Origin: Pseudomonas sp. URMO17WK12:I11
GTDB lineage: Bacteria; Pseudomonadota; Gammaproteobacteria; Pseudomonadales; Pseudomonadaceae
Length of the DNA stretch: 64,000 nt
Assembly: GCF_007677725.1 (NCBI RefSeq)
Contig: NZ_VEDF01000005.1
Location: 186,001-250,000, forward strand
Direction: 5' to 3'
The position numbers were made by a program, and so were the translations under genes. The notes below the pieces were generated by a model. The model did no database searches and was not told the origin of the DNA. It saw nothing but the letters and a program-made list of their open reading frames with translations. Shown here piece by piece: positions 43,261 through 54,818 of the stretch (position 1 is its first letter; each line of letters starts with the position of its first letter).

Positions 43261-43276
43261 TTGACGGTTTTTTCAC
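43261..43276 (+). promoter_or_regulatory. ColR binding site before the PAP2 gene
   Basis: TTGACGGTTTTTTCAC matches the remembered consensus YYNASNNYTTTTTCAC at every defined position. It lies 67 bases before the PAP2 ATG, on the coding strand. The same distance and orientation relative to the start are seen at the methyltransferase site. Confidence 0.8.
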
Positions 43277-43343
43277 CGAACCTTCACGCACAGAGCATAG
43301 TGCCAGCACGACAATGCCGAACTTTTCGCATCCTGGAGTCGCC

Positions 43344-44060
43344 ATGTCGCACACCCTTCACCCTCGCCCGCTCAACCTGTGGCTGTACCTGGGCACGCCG
43401 CTGGCCATTGCGCTGGCCTTGCTGTTGCTGGAGTTGACCTCGCTGGACATGGACATCGCCACGTTGTTCTTCGACCCGGCCGCCGGTCAATTCATCGGCC
43501 GGCACAGCTACCTGCTGGAAACGGTGCTGCATGATCGGGTCAAGCAAGGGGTAATCGTGCTCGGTTTGCTCGCCCTCGCCGCCTTTGCCCTGAGCCTGGT
43601 CTGGCCCAGGCTGTTCGGTTGGCGTCGTGAGTTGGGATGCCTGGTCTTGGCGCTGGGGCTGTCGACGGCCTTCGTCACGCCACTGAAGAAGGTCACACAG
43701 GTGCAATGCCCGTGGAGCTTGACCCAGTTCGGCGGCAGCGAGACCTACAGCAAGTTGCTGGAACCGCGGCCGGCCACCGACAAACCCGGGCTGTGCTGGC
43801 CGGGCGGGCATGCAGCGACCGGCTTCTGCCTGTTCGGGCTGTTCTTCATGCTGCGCGATCGCAGGCCGCGCCTGGCGCGGGCGGCGTTTGTCGTGGCGTT
43901 GGTGGCAGGTTCGGTGCTTGGTCTGGGGCGAATGATGCAGGGCGCGCATTTTCTGTCGCACAACGTGTGGACGGCGGTGTTCTGCTGGTTGATCGGCTTG
44001 GGATCGTACTACCTGATCCTCTATCGGCACCGCCCCAGTACCATCATTAACCCTAGATAG
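43344..44060 (+). CDS. PAP2-family membrane phosphatase
   Basis: The 238-residue inner-membrane protein has the PAP2 signature: KKVTQVQCPW, PGGHAATG and GRMMQGAHFLSH, with several hydrophobic helices. The third motif ends in H-F-L-S-H rather than the standard Asp. The family includes lipid A 1-phosphatase and undecaprenyl-diphosphate phosphatases. A perfect ColR site upstream puts it in the ColR regulon, which fits an LPS- or lipid-modifying role. A REP element follows its stop. Confidence 0.85.
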   Translation: MSHTLHPRPLNLWLYLGTPLAIALALLLLELTSLDMDIATLFFDPAAGQFIGRHSYLLETVLHDRVKQGVIVLGLLALAAFALSLVWPRLFGWRRELGCLVLALGLSTAFVTPLKKVTQVQCPWSLTQFGGSETYSKLLEPRPATDKPGLCWPGGHAATGFCLFGLFFMLRDRRPRLARAAFVVALVAGSVLGLGRMMQGAHFLSHNVWTAVFCWLIGLGSYYLILYRHRPSTIINPR

Positions 44061-44088
44061 ATCGTAGGAGCGAGCGCAGCTCGCGATC
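44060..44088. repeat. REP-type palindrome
   Basis: GATCG and CGATC flank TAGGAGCGAGCGCAGCTCG, with an inner GCGAG/CTCGC stem. It resembles the Pseudomonas REP core GTAGGAGCGAGC...GCTCGCGATC. Confidence 0.65.
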
Positions 44089-44143
44089 CGCCGCACGACA
44101 GGCGCCCGATCGCACAGGCGCAAAACAATACCGTGGCGAACAC

Positions 44144-44175
44144 AAAAAAGCCCCGGTTCTCACGAACCAGGGCTT
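44144..44175 (-). terminator. Terminator of groEL
   Basis: On the minus strand AAGCCCTGGTTC pairs with GAACCGGGGCTT (one mismatch) and is followed by a T-run. It lies 27 bases after the groEL stop codon. Confidence 0.9.
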
Positions 44176-44201
44176 CCGAGGGTGCAGCGGGTAAGGCTGG
44201 C

Positions 44202-45851
<1,650 letters not shown>

Positions 45852-45894
45852 TTAATCCTTGAAAAACTTTGGAGTAACGGGAAGTCGGGGGAAA

Positions 45895-46188
45895 TCAGCC
45901 TTCGATGACGGCGAGGATTTCATTCTCGGCCATGACCAGCAGGTCTTCGCCATCGACTTTCACGGTGTTGCTGCCCGAGTAAGGGCCGAAAACCACTTTG
46001 TCACCGACTTTGACGGCCAGCGCACGTACTTCGCCGTTGTCCAGGACACGGCCGGTGCCAACGGCGACGACTTCGCCGCGGTTTGGTTTTTCAGCGGCCG
46101 AACCCGGCAGGACGATACCGCCAGCGGTTTTCGATTCTTCTTCGCTGCGACGGATGACTACGCGGTCATGCAGAGGACGAAGCTTCAT
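45895..46188 (-). CDS. groES: Co-chaperonin GroES
   Basis: The 97-residue 10-kDa cap protein binds GroEL through its mobile loop (near [14 protein letters not shown]). The start [12 protein letters not shown] at 46188 is the family start; longer readings are not needed. Its upstream region holds a sigma-32-type promoter and a strong palindrome, and a 147-base leader. Confidence 0.97.
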   Translation of the reverse strand: MKLRPLHDRVVIRRSEEESKTAGGIVLPGSAAEKPNRGEVVAVGTGRVLDNGEVRALAVKVGDKVVFGPYSGSNTVKVDGEDLLVMAENEILAVIEG

Positions 46189-46220
46189 TGTCGATCTCTC
46201 CCAATTTGTGGTTTTCATCG

Positions 46221-46238
46221 GCCGGTGTCGACACCGGC
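46221..46238. repeat. Perfect 18-bp palindrome in the groES leader
   Basis: GCCGGTGTCGACACCGGC is a perfect palindrome located 33 bases before the groES ATG. In RNA it would fold as a 7-bp GC-rich hairpin with a TCGA loop. It is not a CIRCE element. A role in mRNA stability or temperature-dependent translation is a possibility. Confidence 0.6.
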
Positions 46239-46336
46239 GGGTTGATGCGGTCCGGCGTTGCCGGGGGTAGCTCGCCGCAGGCAAGCCACCTGTGTAATGA
46301 CTGGTGTTGCCACCAGAAACCTTGCGGTGACCACAT

Positions 46337-46364
46337 ACATGAGGCCGCTGTGGGCAATTACAAG
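46337..46364 (-). promoter_or_regulatory. Sigma-32 heat-shock promoter of groES-groEL
   Basis: On the minus strand CTTGTAA (-35; consensus CTTGAAA) and CCTCATGT (-10; consensus CCCCATNT) are separated by 13 bases, within the normal range. Each element has one mismatch. The predicted transcript starts near 46330. Confidence 0.75.
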
Positions 46365-46390
46365 GTTTGCCATGCAAAATTTTTCCGCAG

Positions 46391-46424
46391 GCCGAAAAAC
46401 ACAGGGGCCGCATCTGCGGCCCCC
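46391..46424 (-). terminator. Terminator of fxsA
   Basis: GGGGCCGCA pairs with TGCGGCCCC around TC. On the minus strand the stem is followed by TGTGTTTTT. It separates fxsA from the groES promoter. Confidence 0.88.
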
Positions 46425-46442
46425 AAGGTTGGACGAATCGGT

Positions 46443-46904
46443 CTATTGGTCACGGCGTTCGTATTCGCCTTCGATCACATTCGGCCGATGGGCGCTGTCG
46501 CGCGGTTGCGGCTGCAGCGGGTCGTCCTGGAACGCGCGCTGGCGCATGGCCTGGGCCTCGGCGCGCTCACGCAGCTTGCGCACTGCCAGGCGACGGCTGA
46601 ACGGCAACAGGCACAGCACGCCCAGCACGTCGCTGATGAAGCCGGGCAGCAGCAGCAGGCCGCCGCCGACGGCCAGCATCAGGCCCTGGAACATCTCCTC
46701 GGCCGGCAGCTCACCGCGCTGCAGGCTTTCCCGCGCGCGCAGCGCCGTCGCCAGGCCGGCCACGCGCATGACCAGCACGCCCAGGGCGGAACCGGCGATG
46801 ATCAGTAGCAGCGCCGGAAAGAATCCGATGGCGGCGCTGACCTTGACGAAAACGAACAACTCCAGCACCGGAAACAGCAGTAACAGCAATAGAAAAGCAC
46901 GCAT
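46443..46904 (-). CDS. fxsA: FxsA family membrane protein
   Basis: The 153-residue protein has the FxsA hydrophobic core: [39 protein letters not shown], and the [13 protein letters not shown] segment. In E. coli FxsA is linked to phage F exclusion of T7 and is a membrane protein. The ATG at 46904 begins at [10 protein letters not shown]; it sits immediately upstream of groES in the Pseudomonas order I recall. Confidence 0.88.
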   Translation of the reverse strand: MRAFLLLLLLFPVLELFVFVKVSAAIGFFPALLLIIAGSALGVLVMRVAGLATALRARESLQRGELPAEEMFQGLMLAVGGGLLLLPGFISDVLGVLCLLPFSRRLAVRKLRERAEAQAMRQRAFQDDPLQPQPRDSAHRPNVIEGEYERRDQ

Positions 46905-46970
46905 CAAAGCATTCCTCGTCGGAAGAAACCTTCCAGTAAGACCATCAGATGGATGCATGCGCTCGGCTTT

Positions 46971-47702
46971 TCAAGCCTCGACGTCGATCGGATTCGGCCA
47001 ATGAGCAGCGCGGGCCAGCAATACCAAGGCTTCGCGCACTTGTGTCGGCGTATTGCAAGTGCTCGGGAACGGCAACCAGTGAATGCCCTGGCCAATCCTC
47101 AGGTGCATGCCTTCGCTGTCGATGCCGGCCAGCTGTGCCGGCGCGCCGGTCGGCAGACCGCTCAGCGCGACATAGTGGGCAATGGCGCTGGCGTGGTCGG
47201 TGTTCATGTGTTCGACCATGCTGGCCTCCGCCTGGCCGGCGAAAGGGTTGGCCAAGGTCACCTGGTCGAGCCAGTGAATGGCGCCGAAGCCGCCGATGTA
47301 GCGGTGACGTACCGGCTGCAGCACCCAGAAATCGAAATCATGGGCTTTGTGGTAATTGGCCGCATCGGGGAAATACCGGTAGTAACGCTCCGCTGCCGCC
47401 TCGATCGAGGCCTCTTCTACCAACGGGTGCGCTTCGGCCATCACGGTCAGGCGCCCCACGGCCTGCACGTCTTCGGCCTCACGCTCGCCGACCAGCAACG
47501 AGCACTTGGGGTCTTTGAGCAGGTTGTGGGTGTGTTGGGCGATGCGGCTGATCAGCATCAGTGGGTTACCGGCAGCATCCAGGCAATACGGCACCACCGA
47601 ACCGAAGGGAAACCCCGGCATGGACTTGGAATGGGTCGACAGCACGCCGCGGTATTCCTTGAGCAGCAATTGCCGCGCGGGTCGAATGGCCTGTTTGCTC
47701 AT
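46971..47702 (-). CDS. HugZ-like heme-utilisation/PPOX-type protein
   Basis: The 243-residue protein has an N-terminal pyridoxamine-5'-phosphate-oxidase-like split barrel (GVLSTHSKSMPGFPFGSVV, ISRIAQHTHNLLKDP) and a C-terminal DUF2470-like part (EASMVEHMNTDHASAIAHY). This combination is found in HugZ/HutZ heme oxygenase-type proteins. The C-terminal His residues could coordinate heme or another cofactor. Actual activity is unproven. Its ATG at 47702 (MSKQAIRPAR) is taken over a start seven codons earlier. Confidence 0.75.
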   Translation of the reverse strand: MSKQAIRPARQLLLKEYRGVLSTHSKSMPGFPFGSVVPYCLDAAGNPLMLISRIAQHTHNLLKDPKCSLLVGEREAEDVQAVGRLTVMAEAHPLVEEASIEAAAERYYRYFPDAANYHKAHDFDFWVLQPVRHRYIGGFGAIHWLDQVTLANPFAGQAEASMVEHMNTDHASAIAHYVALSGLPTGAPAQLAGIDSEGMHLRIGQGIHWLPFPSTCNTPTQVREALVLLARAAHWPNPIDVEA

Positions 47703-47730
47703 CACGTCTTCTCTACGTTGCACGCTATAC

Positions 47731-47802
47731 GCTGCAAGCTACAAGAAAAAGCGCGCTCGCGGGCGGATGGGGGACTGCTTTTTTTTGCAGCTTGCGGCTT
47801 GC
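47731..47802. repeat. Intergenic inverted-repeat element (GCTGCAAGC family, copy B)
   Basis: The left arm GCTGCAAGCTACAAGAAAAAGC (47731-47752) and the right arm GCTTTTTTTTGCAGCTTGC (47777-47795) are reverse complements over much of their length. It lies between the HugZ-like start and the DUF481 stop. It shares the AAGAAAAAGC centre with copy A at 3457. Confidence 0.6.
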
Positions 47803-47807
47803 GCGCC

Positions 47808-48818
47808 TTACCAGCTGACGCCGAAGCCTGCGGTGTAGCGGGTCTTGTCCAGATCGCTTTCGCGGGTGCCGGTGATGATGTCTTTTTCCGCCTTGAGGTT
47901 GAGCGAGGCCCAATCGGTGACCTTGTAGCGCAGACCGATCTCGGCATCCAGCGAATAGTCGGCGACGTTACCCAGCGGCTTGGCGAACTCACCGTTGGTG
48001 AACAGCTGAACCTTCTTGCCGATCAAGTAGCGGGTGTAGTCCCACTTCAGCGCGGCCGAATAGAAGTTGTCCTTGGCACCGTCCTGGTATTCGAAGTCGG
48101 TGCGGTTGAGCAGCGTACCGAGCGAGAATGCGCCCAACTCGTTATCCCAGAACTGATAGCCCGGGCCGGTACCCACCGTGCGCTGGCGCGCCAGGTCCTC
48201 GACGTGGTCGCGCTTGTACTCCAGGCGACCCTGCCAGAACCACTGCTCAGTCAGGAAGCGGTCAAGCGCGTACTCGGCGCTCCAGTTGTCGGTGGTGGTG
48301 ACATCGTCCTTGGTTTCGCGGTTGTATTCGCCTTCGGCATTGTGCCGCCAGCGGCCATGACGCGCCGTGGTCTTGAACCCGACGTCATAGTCGTCGGTGT
48401 CGTTCTCGGCACGCTTGTAGTCCAGCGCCACATCGACATTGCCCTTCCATACCAGATCCTCGACCACAGGTTTGGGCTTCATGATCTGCTCGATGCTGGC
48501 CAGCTCCACAGTCTTGGGCGCATCGCCGTTGGCCAGAGTCACCTTGCCGGGCTCGGCAGCCTTGAGCGATTTGGCCTTCTCGCCGCTGTAGGCATCCTGC
48601 TTGACCAACAGCTGTTGGTCGCTTTCCAGGGTCTTGACCTGTTTCCAATCCAGCGACACCGAACCGCCATAAGGCGTTTCGAGCAGCAGCTTGCCGCCGT
48701 CGAACACGCGAATCTTGCCACTGAGGCGATCGCCGTTCTTCATCCACACGGTATCGGCGAACGCTGGGGCAGCGCACAGAGAAGCAGTCAACAGGCACAG
48801 CAAGGATCTAGAATGCAT
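47808..48818 (-). CDS. DUF481 outer-membrane protein
   Basis: The 336-residue protein begins with a signal peptide (MHSRSLLCLLTASLCAAPAFA) and has a short N-terminal soluble part with a WMKNGDRLSGKI motif. A C-terminal beta-barrel follows, ending in an aromatic Trp (GFGVSW), as required for outer-membrane insertion. Function unknown; family members are salt- or stress-linked. It is separated from a small upstream ORF on the plus strand by about 85 bases. Confidence 0.82.
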   Translation of the reverse strand: MHSRSLLCLLTASLCAAPAFADTVWMKNGDRLSGKIRVFDGGKLLLETPYGGSVSLDWKQVKTLESDQQLLVKQDAYSGEKAKSLKAAEPGKVTLANGDAPKTVELASIEQIMKPKPVVEDLVWKGNVDVALDYKRAENDTDDYDVGFKTTARHGRWRHNAEGEYNRETKDDVTTTDNWSAEYALDRFLTEQWFWQGRLEYKRDHVEDLARQRTVGTGPGYQFWDNELGAFSLGTLLNRTDFEYQDGAKDNFYSAALKWDYTRYLIGKKVQLFTNGEFAKPLGNVADYSLDAEIGLRYKVTDWASLNLKAEKDIITGTRESDLDKTRYTAGFGVSW

Positions 48819-48903
48819 AAGCGCTAATGGATTCGAATTGACGAAAAAGCCGGCATTATCCGGCAACCCACGACATGAGCAAGCACAGACACAGGAGTCT
48901 GCA

Positions 48904-48963
48904 ATGAGTTCCACTCGCATTTATTCGAACCATTGGTCCGCTTTCATCCAAGGCCAGGGCTGA
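48904..48963 (+). CDS. Short upstream ORF, 19 residues
   Basis: The ORF reads MSSTRIYSNHWSAFIQGQG and is preceded by AGGAG 7 bases upstream. It ends four bases before the GTG start of the ATL gene. It may act as a leader peptide that couples translation, or it may be a small protein. No family is recognised. Confidence 0.45.
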   Translation: MSSTRIYSNHWSAFIQGQG

Positions 48964-48967
48964 TCGG

Positions 48968-49321
48968 GTGCACGGGGAAGATGGGCTGTACCAGAACACG
49001 CCTGACGCCCGACGAACGGCGCTGTATTCGGTGCTCGGGCAGGTGCCGTCAGGCAAGGTGGTCAGCTACGGCCAATTGGCCGAACTGGCCGGCCTTGGTC
49101 GCGCGGCGCGCTGGGTGGGCCGTACCCTTGCGCAACTGCCAGATGGGAGTCGTCTGCCCTGGCATCGTGTGTTGGGCGCCAGCGGCCGCCTGAGCCTGGC
49201 AGCGGGTACGCCCAGTGGCGACGAACAGCGCGCCAGGCTGCGCGCGGAGGGCGTGCAAGTAACCCATAATCGTGTGGATATGACGCGTCATGGCTGGCGC
49301 CCAGTGGAGCACAGCGGTTAG
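48968..49321 (+). CDS. atl: Alkyltransferase-like protein (ATL)
   Basis: The 117-residue protein has the MGMT-type DNA-binding fold (VPSGKVVSYGQLAELAG, LPWHRVLGASGRLSL). The active-site Cys of MGMT (PCHR) is replaced by Trp (PWHR), the mark of ATL proteins that bind O6-alkylguanine and hand it to nucleotide excision repair. The GTG start at 48968 lies four bases after the stop of the 19-residue ORF, suggesting coupling. Confidence 0.88.
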   Translation: MHGEDGLYQNTPDARRTALYSVLGQVPSGKVVSYGQLAELAGLGRAARWVGRTLAQLPDGSRLPWHRVLGASGRLSLAAGTPSGDEQRARLRAEGVQVTHNRVDMTRHGWRPVEHSG

Positions 49322-49364
49322 AGTGCGCGCTTTGTTTTCGTAAATTTGAGGCAGATGTTGGCCC

Positions 49365-50912
49365 ATGCCCCGTAAAACCTGGCGCGCTGCGCTCGCTGCC
49401 TATGCCAGCCCGTCAACCTTGGTGCTTCTGCTGTTGGGCTTTGCTGCCGGCCTGCCCTACATGCTGGTGTTTTCGACCTTGTCCGTGTGGCTGCGCGAAG
49501 CGGGCGTGGCGCGGGAAACCATTGGCTATGCCAGCCTGATCGGCCTGGCCTACGCCTTCAAGTGGGTCTGGTCGCCCCTGCTGGACCAGTGGCGCCTACC
49601 GCTGCTCGGTGGCATGGGGCGTCGTCGCTCGTGGCTGTTGCTGTCGCAGGCGCTGGTGGTGATCGGCCTGCTGGGCATGAGCCTGTGCGACCCGCAGCAG
49701 CATCTCTCCTGGCTGATCGCCCTGGCGGTGCTGGTGGCCTTCGCCTCGGCCACCCAGGATATCGCGGTCGACGCCTACCGTCTGGAGATTGCCGACGACC
49801 AGCGCCAGGCCGCCCTGGCCGCCAGCTACATGGCCGGCTACCGGGTCGCTGCGCTGCTCGCCACTGCCGGTGCGCTGTTCTTCGCCGAATGGTTCGGCTC
49901 CACCGGCTTCAGCTACCTGCATAAAGCGTGGGCCGGCACGTACGTGCTGTTCGGGGTGATGATGCTGCCGGCGCTGTTCACCACCCTGGTGATGCGCGAA
50001 CCGCCGGTGCCACTGCGCACGCAGCTGTCGGCTGCGCGCTATGGCCTGATGCATCAGCTGGCGTCGGTATTCGTGCTGATCATCCTGCTGGTCTCGGTGC
50101 CGGCGAGCTTTACCCAGATGTTCAATACCGGCTGGTCGACGGTCATTTCCGGCGACGCCACGCCGCTCGACCTGTTGCTCGAAGATCGCGCCTTCCTGCG
50201 TTTGATCCTCTACGTACTGCTGACCTGGGCTTGCCTGTCCAGCCTGGGCCGGCGTGGCCTTGCGCCGGTGCTGGTGCCGGTCAACGACTTCATCGCCCGT
50301 TACCGCTGGCAAGCCTTGCTGCTGCTCGGGCTGATCGCCACCTACCGGATGTCCGACACCGTCATGGGTGTAATGGCCAATGTCTTCTACATCGACATGG
50401 GCTTCACCAAGGACCAGATCGCCAGCGTCAGCAAGATCTTCGGCCTGATCATGACCCTGGTCGGCGCCGGGGCCGGCGGCCTGCTGATCGTGCGCTTCGG
50501 CATCATGCCGATCCTGTTCGTCGGCGGCGCCGCCTCGGCCGCGACCAACATCCTGTTCCTGATGTTGGCCGACATGGGGCCTAACGTCGAAATGCTGGTG
50601 GTGACCATCTCGCTGGACAACTTCAGTTCGGGCCTGGCTACCTCGGCGTTCGTCGCCTATCTGTCGAGCCTGACCAACCTGAAGTTCTCGGCCACGCAGT
50701 ACGCGCTGCTCAGTTCGATCATGCTGCTGCTGCCGCGGCTGATTGGCGGCTATTCGGGGGTGATGGTGGAGAAATACGGCTACCACGATTTCTTCCTGAT
50801 CACCGCCCTGCTTGGCGTGCCGACGCTGATCCTGATCGCCCTGCAGTGGCGTCAGGAAGCCGGCCGCGGCAAGCCCGCCGCGGCCGACTCGCCTGCCGCC
50901 GATCAGCCCTGA
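49365..50912 (+). CDS. ampG: AmpG-type muropeptide permease
   Basis: The 515-residue inner-membrane MFS protein has about 12-14 hydrophobic helices and the AmpG motifs GFAAGLPYMLVFSTLSVWL, WSPLLDQWRLPLLGGMGRRR and SATQDIAVDAYRLEI. AmpG imports anhydro-muropeptides for wall recycling and thereby controls AmpC induction. It has no operon partner. Confidence 0.93.
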   Translation: MPRKTWRAALAAYASPSTLVLLLLGFAAGLPYMLVFSTLSVWLREAGVARETIGYASLIGLAYAFKWVWSPLLDQWRLPLLGGMGRRRSWLLLSQALVVIGLLGMSLCDPQQHLSWLIALAVLVAFASATQDIAVDAYRLEIADDQRQAALAASYMAGYRVAALLATAGALFFAEWFGSTGFSYLHKAWAGTYVLFGVMMLPALFTTLVMREPPVPLRTQLSAARYGLMHQLASVFVLIILLVSVPASFTQMFNTGWSTVISGDATPLDLLLEDRAFLRLILYVLLTWACLSSLGRRGLAPVLVPVNDFIARYRWQALLLLGLIATYRMSDTVMGVMANVFYIDMGFTKDQIASVSKIFGLIMTLVGAGAGGLLIVRFGIMPILFVGGAASAATNILFLMLADMGPNVEMLVVTISLDNFSSGLATSAFVAYLSSLTNLKFSATQYALLSSIMLLLPRLIGGYSGVMVEKYGYHDFFLITALLGVPTLILIALQWRQEAGRGKPAAADSPAADQP

Positions 50913-50951
50913 GCGATCATCGCTGCCTGCACAGGCCTGTGCAGGCAGCCA

Positions 50952-52196
50952 TCAGCCTGCGACCGTCGCGTCGGCATGACGCCCGCCGACCACGTACCAC
51001 AACGGCCACAGTGCCAGCGCACCGGCAATGCTTGCCGCCCAGGCGAAGTGCAACAGGCTCGCGCCCGCCCCGATCATCGCCAGCAACGCGCCGCCCAGGC
51101 CGAGCAAGGCGATGGTGATCATGCCCAGCATGGCCGATACCAGGCCTTTGCTTTGCTCGCTGGCGAACAGGGTCATGCGGTAGAGCACCGCGTTGGCCAC
51201 CCCTAGCCCCAGCGCATACAGCGACATGCCTGCGACGACGCTGGCCACGCTCGGCCACCACCAGGTCGCCAGCAGCATCAGGGCCAAGCCAGCCAGGTAC
51301 GGCGCCAGGGCACCCCGCACCAAGGCCGGCAGCGGGTAGCGGTCGGCGATACGGTTGATGATCAGGTTGCCCAGGATCAGGCCACCGAATACCGGCAATT
51401 GCCAGAGCGCGTAATCCAGGGTGCTGAGCCCCTCGTCATGGATCAACAGCACCGGCGACAGGCCGATCCAGGCGATCAGCGGCAAGCCCACCAGGCCCAG
51501 GGCGGCACTGCCTGCGACGAACTTGCGGTTGCGCAGCAACTGGCCATAGCCGGCCAGCAACGGCAGCAGGTGGATGGGTGTGAACGCAAGCCGCGAGCCA
51601 TCGCGGCGCTCGACCCCGAGGGTTTCCGGCATCAGGCGATACAGCAGCCCCCAGCACACCACCGCGCCCACGGCGAAGGCCACGAACAGCCAGCGCCAGT
51701 CCAGCCACTGCAGCATCAGCGTGCCCACCAGCGGCCCGAGCAGCGGCGAGAGCAGCGCGATATTGGCCAGCAACGCCATCATGCGCACGGCATCGGCTTC
51801 GCTGAACGACTCGTTCAACGCCGGATAGCTGACCGTCACCACAAAGCCCAGGCCGATGCCCTGCAGCAAGCGCAACAGGTTGAACACGCCGATGTCCTGC
51901 ACCCAATAGGTCGCCAGGCAAGCGACGCCAAAGCAAGCGCAGCCAGCCAGCAGCAGCGGGCGCCGGCCATAGCGGTCGGCCAGCGGGCCGATCAGCCATT
52001 GCAACACGACACCGCCCAGCAGGTACAGGTTGAGCGCGTGGGGAATGAACTCGGGGCTCGCCTGCAGGTGCTCGACCACCACCGGCATGGCCGGCATCAC
52101 GGCGTCGCTGGCCAGGTAGGTGAGCAGCTCGAACAGGGCCAGGGTCAAGCCGAACAGCAAGGCCCGCAAGGGAGTGATGTAGAGCAGTGGTTTCAT
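50952..52196 (-). CDS. mdfA: MdfA-like multidrug MFS transporter
   Basis: The 414-residue, 12-helix MFS protein closely resembles MdfA: FELLTYLASDAVMPAMPVVV, the antiporter motif GPLADRYGRRPLLLAG and MMALLANIALLSPLLGPLVG. The acidic residue of the first helix (Glu23) required by MdfA for cationic drugs is kept. It probably exports cationic and zwitterionic compounds by proton exchange. Confidence 0.88.
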   Translation of the reverse strand: MKPLLYITPLRALLFGLTLALFELLTYLASDAVMPAMPVVVEHLQASPEFIPHALNLYLLGGVVLQWLIGPLADRYGRRPLLLAGCACFGVACLATYWVQDIGVFNLLRLLQGIGLGFVVTVSYPALNESFSEADAVRMMALLANIALLSPLLGPLVGTLMLQWLDWRWLFVAFAVGAVVCWGLLYRLMPETLGVERRDGSRLAFTPIHLLPLLAGYGQLLRNRKFVAGSAALGLVGLPLIAWIGLSPVLLIHDEGLSTLDYALWQLPVFGGLILGNLIINRIADRYPLPALVRGALAPYLAGLALMLLATWWWPSVASVVAGMSLYALGLGVANAVLYRMTLFASEQSKGLVSAMLGMITIALLGLGGALLAMIGAGASLLHFAWAASIAGALALWPLWYVVGGRHADATVAG

Positions 52197-52277
52197 GGTG
52201 GCGAATCGATGCAGACAAGAAGGGTCAGGCTATATGCCAGAAATGCAGCCGTTTTGCTGTGAACAAGTGTAAGGCTG

Positions 52278-52309
52278 AAAACGACCAGGGCCGCAGAAGC
52301 GGCCCTGGT
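52278..52309 (-). terminator. Terminator of the mscS-type gene
   Basis: On the minus strand ACCAGGGCCGC pairs with GCGGCCCTGGT around TTCT, followed by CGTTTTC. It is placed after the stop of the MscS-type gene. Confidence 0.88.
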
Positions 52310-52326
52310 TGCAACAGGGTAGATAC

Positions 52327-53166
52327 TCAGGCGGTGGTTTCCTGCACCACGCGGATGACCCGCTGCGGGAACGGAATGTCGATGCCTTCGGCTTTCAGGC
52401 GATCGCGGGCCTGCTCATTGAGCATGAAGATCACATCCCAGTAGTCGGAGGTCTTGGTCCACAGACGCAGCGACACCGTGATCGAGCTGTCGCCAAGGGT
52501 CGACACCACCGCCTGCGGGGCAGGATCTGGCAACACCCGTGGATCCTGGGCCAGTTCCAGCAGCACATTGCGGGCTTTTTGCAGGTCGGCCTCGTAGTCC
52601 ACACCCACATCGAACACCACCTTGCGCGTGGGCTGACGGTTGGTGTTGGTGATGATGCCGTTGGACAAGGTGCCGTTGGGCAGGATCACGGTCTTGTTGT
52701 CACCGGTACGCAGCACGGTGTGGAAGATCTGGATGCTGTCGACGGTGCCGCTGACGCCTTGGGCCTCGATCCAGTCGCCGATTCGAAACGGCCGGAACAA
52801 CAAGATCAGCACACCACCGGCAAAGTTGGCCAGGCTGCCCTGCAGCGCCAGGCCGATCGCCAGTGTCGCACCACCGATCGCGGCGACGAACGAGGTGGTC
52901 TCGATGCCGATCATCGAAGCGACGCTGATCGCCAGCATGATCTTCAGGATGATGTTGGTCAGCGTGCGAATGAAGCCCTGCAGCGCCGGGTCGTGCACGC
53001 GCAGACCGACCACGCGGGCAAGACGATCGCTGACCAGGTTGGTGATCCACCAGCCAATGGCCAGGGTCAGCAGCGCCAGCAGCACACGGCTACCGTACTG
53101 CATGATCATGGGAATCCAGGTATGGGATTGGCGAACCAGCTGATCGACCTCAGCGCTAAAGTCCAT
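52327..53166 (-). CDS. mscS: Mechanosensitive channel of the MscS family
   Basis: The 279-residue protein has three N-terminal helices and the pore helix with GGATLAIGLALQGSLANFAGG, followed by LFRPFRIGDWIEAQG, the signature of MscS proteins. It opens under turgor to release osmolytes on osmotic downshock. Its length (279) is close to E. coli MscS (286). Confidence 0.92.
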   Translation of the reverse strand: MDFSAEVDQLVRQSHTWIPMIMQYGSRVLLALLTLAIGWWITNLVSDRLARVVGLRVHDPALQGFIRTLTNIILKIMLAISVASMIGIETTSFVAAIGGATLAIGLALQGSLANFAGGVLILLFRPFRIGDWIEAQGVSGTVDSIQIFHTVLRTGDNKTVILPNGTLSNGIITNTNRQPTRKVVFDVGVDYEADLQKARNVLLELAQDPRVLPDPAPQAVVSTLGDSSITVSLRLWTKTSDYWDVIFMLNEQARDRLKAEGIDIPFPQRVIRVVQETTA

Positions 53167-53202
53167 GTTCTTCTCCTGATGCCGAGCGGCAAATCTGTGT
53201 AA

Positions 53203-54786
<1,584 letters not shown>

Positions 54787-54818
54787 TCCGGCTTTTTCAC
54801 AAGGACACCGCCCAACCC

